From Chitinispirillales bacterium (lineage in GTDB: Bacteria > Fibrobacterota > Chitinivibrionia > Chitinivibrionales > Chitinivibrionaceae): 25,596 nt of DNA. The notes beneath the pieces were generated by a model. The model did not search any database. It was not told where the DNA came from and was given only the letters and a program-made list of their open reading frames with translations. Positions 17,160 through 23,890 of the stretch are shown piece by piece. How positions within the stretch are numbered: position 1 is the stretch's first letter; each line of letters starts with the position of its first letter. The translations under genes were made by a program, and so were the position numbers. The stretch is from positions 1 through 25,596 of the forward strand of contig JAIRUI010000032.1 in NCBI GenBank assembly GCA_031254455.1, read 5' to 3'.

Positions 17160-17201
17160 CGCAAAACAAAAACGAGGCACAAATCTCTCTGCGCCCCGTT
17201 T
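17160..17201 (-). terminator. Leftward intrinsic terminator upstream of secA
   Basis: On the minus strand a 12-bp stem (17190-17201 with 17170-17181, including two G-U pairs), with an 8-base loop, is followed by TTTGTTTTG. On the plus strand the two G-U pairs become A-C mismatches and the T-run is poor, so it points left. It ends just before the presumed secA promoter and insulates secA from transcripts coming from the right. Confidence 0.55.
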
Positions 17202-17360
17202 GTTTAATTTGGAATTAATTCTGATAACTATATACAATTTTACACAAAATATAACAAGGTATAGATATATGTCATACTTATTATATTTAGAAATTTTTTC
17301 GTTTAACTAAGGCGGGGTTGGCAATTTTACTCACGTAACGGTAGTTCCATATTATTATAC

Positions 17361-17390
17361 TTGACATTTCAACGTTGTATAAACTATATT
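17361..17390 (+). promoter_or_regulatory. Promoter of the 205-residue gene, with inverted repeat around the -10 box
   Basis: TTGACA (17361-17366), an 18-base spacer and TATATT (17385-17390) make the best sigma-70-like promoter in the window. CGTTGTA (17373-17379) and TACAACG (17391-17397) form a 7-bp inverted repeat flanking the -10 box, a possible repressor site. The start point would be near 17397. Confidence 0.55.
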
Positions 17391-17417
17391 TACAACGATC
17401 ATTTATAAAATTTTCTT

Positions 17418-17456
17418 AATGAGCCAGAAAATAAGTTTTACCGGCTCGTTTTTTTT
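17418..17456 (+). terminator. Terminator-like hairpin in the leader of the 205-residue gene
   Basis: AATGAGCC (17418-17425) pairs with GGCTCGTT (17443-17450, one G-U pair), and inner AAA-TTT pairs extend the stem past mismatches. T8 follows at 17449-17456. It lies after the promoter at 17361 and ends 11 bases before the Shine-Dalgarno site, so it could attenuate the gene, or end a separate RNA of about 60 bases. Confidence 0.6.
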
Positions 17457-17480
17457 GTATTACATTTGGAGGAGGAATCA

Positions 17481-18098
17481 ATGAGTATCAGCGGAATATC
17501 AAACATCTCTTGGCAGGGTTATAGGCATAAAGAAATAGGCGTTATAGTCTATTACGATAGTAATGAGACGGCATTGCTTCCGATTAGAACTACAACAAGT
17601 AAAAATGTGGATGACGATCCTAATTACGAATCCGCAACATATGGGCTGTATAGTTGCAGTTCAAGCAGACACCGCGCCAATTTCGTTAAAAATAAATACG
17701 GATATGTATTTTTTATGACAAAATACCAAGGACGTAACGAAAAATTTAAAGATAAAATTATGGTAACGGGTTTTTATAAAATAGGAAGTATCGCCGATGT
17801 ACAAAAATTACATTTAAGATACCTGCAAAAAAATTCGTGTTTCTCTGAGAAATTGTGTTACGCGTTGAAGTCAAGTGTTAACGAAAAAGGTGAAAACGAC
17901 GCCGTATTCCTGTCGGAAGAAGATGCATATATACTTAATCCGTCAGCGCTTAAATCTCTTGGGATAGACAAAAAAATTACTAAAGCGACTAAAATAGAAT
18001 TAGACGAAGAACATACTAAAAAACTGCTGAAGAAATTTGAAGGAAAAGATAATAAAATATCCGACTATATAAAACAAACGCAACAAAATTTGTCGTAA
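17481..18098 (+). CDS. 205-residue protein of unknown function, PUA/EVE-like by appearance
   Basis: I do not recognise this protein. Start is ATG 17481, 5 bases after a near-perfect GGAGGAGG; a TTG at 17466 lies inside that site. It is soluble, with no signal peptide or membrane segment. Residues about 12-105 look like a beta-rich barrel: GVIVYYDSNETALLPIRT (20-37), KYGYVFFMTKYQG (72-84) and KIMVTGFYKIGSI (92-104), a strand order and 'G-x-Y-x-I-G' turn reminiscent of PUA/EVE-type domains that bind modified bases. Residues 140-205 are helical and charged. The fold guess is weak. The gene is alone, with its own promoter, leader hairpin and terminator, and is convergent with the deacetylase-like gene. 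Confidence 0.75.
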   Translation: MSISGISNISWQGYRHKEIGVIVYYDSNETALLPIRTTTSKNVDDDPNYESATYGLYSCSSSRHRANFVKNKYGYVFFMTKYQGRNEKFKDKIMVTGFYKIGSIADVQKLHLRYLQKNSCFSEKLCYALKSSVNEKGENDAVFLSEEDAYILNPSALKSLGIDKKITKATKIELDEEHTKKLLKKFEGKDNKISDYIKQTQQNLS

Positions 18099-18101
18099 AT
18101 T

Positions 18102-19466
18102 TTATTTGTCGTGTTTTTTTCTTCTTGTATGATTGATAATCGTATTTTTAATAAGCCGTATAGAGAAGCGGCTTATTTTTTTCATAGGTACAAATTTTGA
18201 TTGTTTCTTTTCATTAGAATAAAATATCGTCAAAGGAAAATCGGAATTAGAAACGATTTTCCCCGAACTATCAATATTTATTTCAATTTCGGCGGTTTGT
18301 CGTTTCCGTAAAAATCGGCAATAATCAATAAAAGTCATAGGTAAAATCGGATATTCGATTGCTTTTTCAAAAATTTTATTCAACAGATTGAACTTATTGT
18401 GATTCGGATGGTCATATAAAATAAACGGAATTTCGTATTTTGCTTGACGCTCAAAGTACCGCTCAAAAACTTCAATTACGCTATCTTCATAATAATTTAA
18501 ACCGTTGAAACTACCGATGCACAGCGGAAAAACAGGAATTTGCCAAAGTCCAGTTTTTTCGACGAAAAACGGAAGAGAATCCGACGAAAAAGAAAAATCC
18601 GACGAATATTCAAAGCAAAAATTTTTTTTCAGAAAAACATCCGCCGTTTCGTTTCGTACTCCGTATGGTGCGGCATAACCGAGTGAATTCTTACCGAAAT
18701 TTTTGAGTAAATTTATCCCTTTTCGTAAATTTTCGTTTGTAGGTTTCACCTTGTGAGAAAAACAATGCAAAGCGATTTCATCGTTTGGGCTTGTATTAAA
18801 AAATTCAAGGGAATTTTCAAAAACATTACAATGAACAAACCACGTAAAAACAAAATCCGACTTTATATTTTTGCGATAATTTTCTATTGTTTTCTTGTCG
18901 GTAAAATCGGTGTCGATTCTGAACATGAACGGGATTTTACCGGAAACCGGAGAAAAACTTTTTATAACAAATGGAATATTTTGCGAATTGAACAGATAAA
19001 TCATAGCCGACAAAAAAAGCCGTTGTAGTCCGCCGTTATCCCGCAAAGGAATTTCTTCGGCGGGAAATTTTTCTCCAAAAAAATGGAACCCTTTGTTTAT
19101 CACAAAAGATTGTGAAATTATCTTCATTGGAATCGAACAAAGTGCAAATGTTATTCCATCCACTATTTTAATATAAAACAGTCCGCCGAAACGTTCGTTT
19201 TTTGTGATATTGCAAAAAGAAAAAACATCAATTTGTTCATCAGGCAACATTATGGTTTTAACAAATGTTTTGAAAGAATTTTCACGGCAATCAATAATTG
19301 TCTGCCCTTTTTTGAATTTGTTATGCGGTATTTTTTTAAACAAAAACACATGCGAAAAGCTACAAACGTCATTTTCATTTTCAATCTTTTTGTATATTAT
19401 TCCGCACGAATCCAGAAAGCAAACTTGTTCTTTATTTGCGCACCAAACCCCGATTGAAATTAGCAT
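18102..19466 (-). CDS. NodB-type polysaccharide deacetylase-like protein with extra N-terminal domain
   Basis: A 454-residue protein whose residues about 175-390 match the NodB deacetylase barrel, which removes acetyl groups from sugars. Seen: FRIDTDF (182-188) with Asp185 and Asp187 in the place of the catalytic/metal Asp pair, HCFSH (His234, His238) as the metal-binding histidines, GYAAPYGVRN (263-272), and YDHPNH with His353 as the last motif. Residues 1-150 form a domain I do not recognise, with several Cys; the last 70 residues are basic. No signal peptide is seen, so it may act in the cytoplasm on a precursor sugar. ATG 19466 lies 1 base after the upstream stop (TAGAATG). Third in aroE - T9SS-tailed protein - this gene. 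Its 3' end overlaps a terminator of the opposite gene. Confidence 0.7.
   Translation of the reverse strand: MLISIGVWCANKEQVCFLDSCGIIYKKIENENDVCSFSHVFLFKKIPHNKFKKGQTIIDCRENSFKTFVKTIMLPDEQIDVFSFCNITKNERFGGLFYIKIVDGITFALCSIPMKIISQSFVINKGFHFFGEKFPAEEIPLRDNGGLQRLFLSAMIYLFNSQNIPFVIKSFSPVSGKIPFMFRIDTDFTDKKTIENYRKNIKSDFVFTWFVHCNVFENSLEFFNTSPNDEIALHCFSHKVKPTNENLRKGINLLKNFGKNSLGYAAPYGVRNETADVFLKKNFCFEYSSDFSFSSDSLPFFVEKTGLWQIPVFPLCIGSFNGLNYYEDSVIEVFERYFERQAKYEIPFILYDHPNHNKFNLLNKIFEKAIEYPILPMTFIDYCRFLRKRQTAEIEINIDSSGKIVSNSDFPLTIFYSNEKKQSKFVPMKKISRFSIRLIKNTIINHTRRKKHDK
18150..18182 (+). terminator. Terminator of the 205-residue gene, inside the convergent gene
   Basis: AATAAGCCG (18150-18158) pairs perfectly with CGGCTTATT (18169-18177) across a 10-base loop, and the last two T of the arm open a run of seven T at 18176-18182. 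This is a good rightward terminator, 52 bases after the stop at 18098. It lies within the last codons of the minus-strand gene at 18102-19466; on that strand no T-run follows. Confidence 0.8.
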
Positions 19467-19467
19467 T

Positions 19468-19923
19468 CTATCCTACGACAAACGCCTTACTCAAAATAGA
19501 TTTTTGAGTCTCTTTCGATAGAATTCTTATAATATATATTCCTTTAGGAAGTTTGTCCGTCGGAATATTAATGGATTTTTGAGAAAAAGCTGTTAACATT
19601 TCCATAATTGACAAACCGTAAACTGAAACTATTTCAATTACTTTTTCTTCTTCGAAATCTACAGGGAAATCACATATTATTGTCTTTGAAATATTATTAA
19701 TTGAGAATAAGATTTCCGATTGGCTTCCCGTAGAAACTAAATTTTGAAGTATGGATCCATCTCCAATATTTCCGTCAATCTCAAACAAACCCAACTCGGC
19801 TGTGTTAATTTCGCTTTCATCCGAAAAATACGCATCATCCGTCATTTCTTCGGGGACAAAAACCGGATTTTCCTGAGCAAAAATCAATGTTGCAAGTAAA
19901 AAAACAATAAAAACATTTTTCAT
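19468..19923 (-). CDS. Small exported protein with T9SS-like sorting tail
   Basis: A 151-residue secreted protein. Residues 1-16 form a signal peptide ending IFA before Gln17. Residues about 20-65 are acidic (PEEMTDDAYFSDESEIN). From about 68 on (EILFSINNISKTIICDFP, 70-87; then KVIEIVSVYGLSIMEM, 94-109, and LPKGIYIIRIL, 125-135), the pattern matches the C-terminal sorting domain of type IX secretion cargo, so almost half the protein is the sorting tail and there is no room for a large cargo domain. The ATG overlaps the aroE stop (ATGA), which points to coupled translation. The next gene follows after 1 base. Function unknown. Confidence 0.75.
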   Translation of the reverse strand: MKNVFIVFLLATLIFAQENPVFVPEEMTDDAYFSDESEINTAELGLFEIDGNIGDGSILQNLVSTGSQSEILFSINNISKTIICDFPVDFEEEKVIEIVSVYGLSIMEMLTAFSQKSINIPTDKLPKGIYIIRILSKETQKSILSKAFVVG

Positions 19924-20801
19924 TTATCAAACTCCTTTAAAAGTAATTTTTCCAATTCCAAAACCAAATTATTATCATGTGTCAAGTCTTTTTTTGTCCA
20001 AAAATAAAACGAAGCGAGCGCCTGATATATAAGCATGTAAAGCCCATTCTGCGTTCGGTTTCCGTTCGCTTTCCCATCTCTTAAAAATTTAGTTTCAAGC
20101 GGGTTATAAATTGTGTCGAAAAGATATGTTTTGCGATTCACTAACGAAATATCAAGCAAAGACTCATTAACAAGCGGATGCATTCCGACAGAAGTGCAAT
20201 TTATTATAATGTCCGCATTCCCAATCGCTTCTTTTGCGTTTTCAAATAAAAAGTACGAAACGTCTATTTTTGCCTTTTGAACAATTTCGTTTGAAAGTTT
20301 TTCTAACTTTTCTACATTTCTGCCAACGAGCGTAATACTCTGGGGATAATTTCTAAACGCCGAAAGTACCGCCAATGTTCTAGCAATTCCGCCATTTCCC
20401 AAAAATACGGCATTTTTCTTCGTCAAATGAAAATCATCGCGATTCAACGCTTCCATAAAGCCCCAAAAATCCGTAGTATCAGCCCAAAGTTTGCCGTCTT
20501 TCCAAAACAAGGTATTCGCAGTATCGGTAATTTGGGAAACCTCATCCATTTCATCAATAAACGGAAAAATAGAACTTTTATATGGAACCGTAATGTTGCA
20601 ACCCAAGAAATTTGCCGAACGAAACGTCTCTACAAAACTTTTCAAATCTTTCTCGTTTTTAATTTGAAACGGAACATAAGCCGCGTCAATTTCAAATTTT
20701 TCAAAAAGATAATTATGAATTTTTGGCGACAAAGAATGCGAAATCGGATTTCCTACAATTCCGGCGATTTTTGTTTTACCAGAGATATTTACGACATTCA
20801 T
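19920..20801 (-). CDS. aroE: Shikimate dehydrogenase
   Basis: NADPH-dependent reduction of 3-dehydroshikimate in the aromatic amino acid pathway. The start at ATG 20801 gives 293 residues and GIVGNPISHSLSPKIHN (14-30) at the usual place; the frame continues upstream but there it only mirrors the HU and GGGP synthase genes. Catalytic Lys75 in NITVPYK and Asp111 are kept. The usual NTD around that Asp reads TTD (109-111) here. GNGGIARTLAVL (135-146) is the nucleotide-binding loop, with Ile where most have Ala. INCTSVGMHP and the C-terminal NGLYMLIYQALASF are typical. The Shine-Dalgarno site is weak. First of three closely packed genes and divergent from HU. Confidence 0.95.
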   Translation of the reverse strand: MNVVNISGKTKIAGIVGNPISHSLSPKIHNYLFEKFEIDAAYVPFQIKNEKDLKSFVETFRSANFLGCNITVPYKSSIFPFIDEMDEVSQITDTANTLFWKDGKLWADTTDFWGFMEALNRDDFHLTKKNAVFLGNGGIARTLAVLSAFRNYPQSITLVGRNVEKLEKLSNEIVQKAKIDVSYFLFENAKEAIGNADIIINCTSVGMHPLVNESLLDISLVNRKTYLFDTIYNPLETKFLRDGKANGNRTQNGLYMLIYQALASFYFWTKKDLTHDNNLVLELEKLLLKEFDK

Positions 20802-20831
20802 TTGCAATCTTTCTACGAAAAAAATTATATT
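20802..20831 (+). promoter_or_regulatory. Possible promoter for the HU-GGGP synthase-xseA-birA run
   Basis: TTGCAA (20802-20807), an 18-base spacer and TATATT (20826-20831). The start would fall near 20838, about 40 bases before the HU ATG. It begins one base from the divergent aroE start codon. Confidence 0.4.
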
Positions 20832-20877
20832 AACAACAATTAAAAATATTTTTTGCCTATAGGAAAAAGGAGTTTTT

Positions 20878-21186
20878 ATGCCATCGGTAAAAAAAATAGA
20901 TTTAGGAATGGCGGTTGCTAAAGAAACTGGGCTTACGGCAATTGATGCAAAAATCGTAATAAATGCGCTGATTGAATCGTTGAGCGATACGCTTATTGCT
21001 GAAAACACAGTCGAATTACGCGGATTTGGGACATTTAGCGTTACCAAAAGGATGCCGCGTACGGCAAGAAATATGATTACAGGAGAGAAAATTAAAATTT
21101 CGGCAAGAAAAGACATAACTATGAAGCCGTGCCAAACGTTTAAAAACATGGTAAATGATTCTTTATCGAAAAAAAGTTCGGAATAA
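20878..21186 (+). CDS. HU/IHF-family DNA-binding protein, lacking the conserved proline
   Basis: A 102-residue nucleoid protein of the HU/IHF family, which binds and bends DNA as a dimer. The helical N-terminal half is followed by ELRGFGTFSVTKRMPRTARN (46-65), a clear family signature, and by TGEKIKISARKDI. ATG 20878 has AAGGAG 6 bases upstream. Two differences stand out. The proline at the tip of each DNA-binding arm (RNPxTG in the family) is Met66 here (ARNMITG), and the usual FKPGKxLK near the end reads MKPCQTFK. A C-terminal tail of about 9 residues is extra. It leads a tight run with GGGP synthase, xseA and birA. Confidence 0.93.
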   Translation: MPSVKKIDLGMAVAKETGLTAIDAKIVINALIESLSDTLIAENTVELRGFGTFSVTKRMPRTARNMITGEKIKISARKDITMKPCQTFKNMVNDSLSKKSSE

Positions 21187-21192
21187 AAAATT

Positions 21193-21945
21193 ATGGGAAA
21201 CGATGTATATAAAACAATTTTGCAAAAATTTCTAAACAAAAAAAAGCAATATTGGATTTTACTTGATCCGGATGATTTTTCACAGAATTCAGCGGCAGAC
21301 TTAGTGGAAATTGCACAAAACTGCGGTGTTGACGCGGTTCTGGTCGGCGGTTCGTTAATCCATACTGATTCGCTTGAAATTTTTGTAGCAAAAATCAAAG
21401 AAAAATCATTGATACCGATAATTTTATTTCCCGGCGACTCCTCGCAAATTGCAAAAAACGCCGATGCTATTCTTTTTATGTCGCTAATTTCCGGTAGAAA
21501 TCCCGATTTTTTAATCGGACAACAGGTCAAAGGCGCAGTTCAAATTGCAAGAAACAAAATCGAACCGATTCCTATGGGATATATGCTTATTGAATCAGGA
21601 ACCGTAACCTCGGTAGAATTTATGAGTAACACGCACCCAATTCCAAGAGAAAAGTCTAATATTGCGGCTGCACATGCTTTGGCGGCTCAATTTTTAGGGA
21701 TGAAAATGCTTTATTTAGAAGCCGGCAGCGGAGCAAAAATTCCGGTTCCGAACGAAATGATTTCGGCTGTTAAAAAATCCGTTTCAATTCCCCTTATCGT
21801 CGGCGGCGGAATAAATGACAGCGAAACCGCAAAGCAGAAATTTTCCTTCGGTGCAGATATTTTGGTAACGGGAAATATGCTTTCCAAAAAAAACGGCATA
21901 AAAATTATGAAAGAAATTGCCGAAACGGCAAAAAACTATGAATGA
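21193..21945 (+). CDS. Geranylgeranylglyceryl phosphate synthase (PcrB/GGGPS family)
   Basis: Joins a polyprenyl diphosphate to sn-glycerol-1-phosphate, the first step to archaeal-type ether lipids. The 250-residue TIM barrel has LDPDDF (24-29), VGGSLIHTD (51-59), FMSLISGRNPDFLIGQQ (95-111), EFMSNTHPIPR (142-152), YLEAGSGAKIPVP (174-186) and the phosphate-binding VGGGI (203-207) and TGN (226-228). The long SGRNPDFLIGQQ helix marks the group found in archaea and FCB bacteria rather than the short-chain PcrB of Firmicutes. The chain length of the substrate cannot be read off. ATG is 6 bases after the HU stop; its ribosome site is weak. It overlaps xseA by 8 bases. Confidence 0.93.
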   Translation: MGNDVYKTILQKFLNKKKQYWILLDPDDFSQNSAADLVEIAQNCGVDAVLVGGSLIHTDSLEIFVAKIKEKSLIPIILFPGDSSQIAKNADAILFMSLISGRNPDFLIGQQVKGAVQIARNKIEPIPMGYMLIESGTVTSVEFMSNTHPIPREKSNIAAAHALAAQFLGMKMLYLEAGSGAKIPVPNEMISAVKKSVSIPLIVGGGINDSETAKQKFSFGADILVTGNMLSKKNGIKIMKEIAETAKNYE

Positions 21946-23119
21946 AAATTATTTTTTCGGCGAAGATTTTGTTTTTCAAACGCCGTTTACCCGAGAAAAG
22001 CCGTATTCTATCAGCGAAATAAACAGCGGAATAAGCGAAATTTTACAAAAAGAAAATCTATTTGTCTGTATTGAAGGAGAAATTAGCGGTTTCAAAAGAG
22101 CGCCTTCCGGACATTCCTACTTAACCCTGAAAGACGAATACAGCAGAATCTCTGCAGTAATTTGGAAAGATAAACAGGCTTTTATCCCGCAAAACATTGA
22201 GGATGGAATGCAAATTACCGCTTTTGCAGAAATCAAAGTTTATCAGGCGGGCGGTTACTACCAATTAGATATTCACAGATTTTTTGAAAACGGAGTCGGC
22301 ATGAATTTTACAAAAATCGGAGAATTAAAGCAAAAACTTTGCGACGAAGGGTTGTTTAACGTTGAAAGAAAACGGAAATTACCGCAAAATATCCGCAAAA
22401 TCGGCGTTATCACGGCAAAAAATGGAGCCGCTTTCTACGATATTCTGAAAATTATGACGGAACATGCGCCGCAAATTGATGTAGTTCTTGCTTCCAGTTT
22501 GGTACAAGGAAAAGATGCGGCTAAATCGCTTGCCGAAGCGTTGGAAAATATCAATAAAATTGTCAATGTCGATGTTGTGATAATCGGTCGCGGAGGCGGT
22601 TCTGCGGAAGATTTATCGGCATTTAACGACGAAAAACTTGTACGAACGGTCACAAACTCAAAAATTCCTGTAATAAGCGCCGTGGGACATGAAATAGATA
22701 AATCGTTTTGCGACTTTGCAGCCGACCTTTACGCACCGACTCCAACCGCAGCGGCCGAAATGATCTGCCGTGCAAGTTTTGAAATACGAAATTCGTTTGA
22801 GGAATTGAATACGCGGCTTCAAAAGGCTTTTAAGAAAAAATTTTCAGAGATTCGTAATTATGAACAGATATTAGACGAATTACTGCAAAGATTGTGCAAT
22901 AATTTCAAGAATTTTTTTGAACACAAAAAGGAAAAAATAACTAATTACGAGCGAATTTTGAATGCGCTAAACCCAAGACTTCCGTTACAAAAAGGCTTTG
23001 TGTTTATTAAAAATGAAAGCGGGAAAATTATAAAAAGTGCAAAAAATTTGTCGATTGGACAAAAAATAACAATCATGTTTGATGAAAATTCAGCGAAAGC
23101 GCAAATCAGTGAATTATAA
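21938..23119 (+). CDS. xseA: Exodeoxyribonuclease VII large subunit
   Basis: Catalytic subunit of the nuclease that degrades single-stranded DNA from both ends. Start is ATG 21938, inside the end of the GGGP synthase gene; an in-frame TTG at 21917 has no support. The 393 residues start with an OB fold (EGEISGFKRAPSGHSYLTLKD, about 46-66), then the nuclease core: RKIGVITAKNGAAFYDIL (153-170), GRGGGSAEDLSAFNDE (217-232), VGHEIDKSFCDFAADLYAP (249-267) and PTPTAAAE (267-274). It is about 60 residues shorter than E. coli XseA; the coiled-coil part is reduced. The small subunit xseB is not in the window. Confidence 0.95.
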   Translation: MNENYFFGEDFVFQTPFTREKPYSISEINSGISEILQKENLFVCIEGEISGFKRAPSGHSYLTLKDEYSRISAVIWKDKQAFIPQNIEDGMQITAFAEIKVYQAGGYYQLDIHRFFENGVGMNFTKIGELKQKLCDEGLFNVERKRKLPQNIRKIGVITAKNGAAFYDILKIMTEHAPQIDVVLASSLVQGKDAAKSLAEALENINKIVNVDVVIIGRGGGSAEDLSAFNDEKLVRTVTNSKIPVISAVGHEIDKSFCDFAADLYAPTPTAAAEMICRASFEIRNSFEELNTRLQKAFKKKFSEIRNYEQILDELLQRLCNNFKNFFEHKKEKITNYERILNALNPRLPLQKGFVFIKNESGKIIKSAKNLSIGQKITIMFDENSAKAQISEL

Positions 23120-23825
23120 CTTTATCGAAAAAATCGCATCGACAAATTCGTTTGTAAAAGAAAAAATCGACGAATTACCCGACTGGTATACGCTTCGCGC
23201 AGAAGAACAGACAGGCGGACGCGGACGATTTGGGCGAACTTGGTTTTGTGAAAAAGGTAACGATATTGCGATGTCAGTTCTTATTACGATTGACAAAGAA
23301 ATTTCGCCTTTTTTACCGAATTTGACACAGATTGTCGGAGTTTCGGTCGCACAGATTTTGGATAAAGAAGGAGTCGCTACCGAAATAAAATGGGCTAATG
23401 ACGTTTTAATCAACAACCGTAAGATATGCGGAATTTTATTGGAAGGAGTTTCTTTCGGAGAAAACGTAAAAGTCGCCGCAGGAATCGGTTTGAACGTCAA
23501 CAGCATACGTAAAAACCAAAACGAAATTTACGCTATTTCGCTTTTTGACGAAACGAAAAGAATATTTAATTTAGATGATTTGGCAAAAGAAATAGTTCAA
23601 AATATTATCGAAAATGTTCAAAATTTGAGAAAAAACGGACTTAAAGAATTTATTGATATATTAAATGATAAATTGGCGTATAAAAACAAACAAAAAACTA
23701 TAATTAACGGCAAAGAAAGAATCACAGGAACGATTTTTGGCGTCAGCGAAGCCGGAGAATTGCTTTTGCAGACGGAAAGCGGAATCCGTAAATTTATTTC
23801 TGGAGAAATAAGCTTTGAGAAATAG
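23082..23825 (+). CDS. birA: Biotin--protein ligase, catalytic type without DNA-binding domain
   Basis: Attaches biotin to carboxylase carrier domains. The catalytic domain begins almost at the start (STN at 20-22), so the HTH repressor domain of E. coli BirA is absent. GGRGRFGRTW (45-54) binds biotinyl-AMP; KWANDVLINNRKICGILLE (103-121) holds the catalytic Lys; GIGLNVN (134-140) and the C-terminal SH3-like part (about 200-247) follow. Start is uncertain: ATG 23082 overlaps xseA by 38 bases, GTG 23109 by 11 and begins MNYNFIEKIASTN; neither has a good ribosome site, so translation is probably coupled to xseA. Last of the HU run. Confidence 0.93.
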   Translation: MKIQRKRKSVNYNFIEKIASTNSFVKEKIDELPDWYTLRAEEQTGGRGRFGRTWFCEKGNDIAMSVLITIDKEISPFLPNLTQIVGVSVAQILDKEGVATEIKWANDVLINNRKICGILLEGVSFGENVKVAAGIGLNVNSIRKNQNEIYAISLFDETKRIFNLDDLAKEIVQNIIENVQNLRKNGLKEFIDILNDKLAYKNKQKTIINGKERITGTIFGVSEAGELLLQTESGIRKFISGEISFEK

Positions 23826-23836
23826 TAATATTTTCC

Positions 23837-23865
23837 TTTAACGTCCGCCGTTTTACAAATATTAT
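23837..23865 (+). promoter_or_regulatory. Possible proA promoter
   Basis: TATTAT (23860-23865) is a near-consensus -10 box; TTTAAC (23837-23842), 17 bases earlier, is a weak -35 box. The start would be near 23872, giving a leader of about 19 bases. The -10 box overlaps a variant of the AT-rich 13-mer. Confidence 0.35.
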
Positions 23866-23890
23866 TTTACCGTACAGATTCGGAGGAATT

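Larger units (their letters stand above)
17113..17480. other. Gene-free regulatory region upstream of secA and the unknown gene
   Basis: No plausible coding frame is present. From left to right it holds the secA ribosome site, a copy of the recurring AT-rich 13-mer (17144-17156), a leftward terminator (17160-17201), about 150 bases of unexplained AT-rich sequence, a minus-strand TATAAT (17354-17359), a plus-strand promoter (17361-17390), a terminator-like hairpin (17418-17456) and a very strong GGAGGAGG (17468-17475). The minus-strand TATAAT and leftward terminator would together frame an RNA of roughly 190 bases, unproven. Confidence 0.6.

Noticed and set aside
17113..17169. 19-residue extension of SecA to 17169
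   Set aside because: No ribosome site at that start, whereas ATG 17112 has AGAGG and gives a standard SecA N-terminus.
17281..17345. GC-richer patch (GGCGGGGTTGGC) that could hint at a tRNA or riboswitch
   Set aside because: I could not fold a cloverleaf, find a T-arm or match a known riboswitch core.
20802..21530. Upstream extension of the aroE frame to 21530
   Set aside because: The extra residues lie opposite HU and GGGP synthase, do not resemble AroE, and the family's N-terminal motif starts right after ATG 20801.
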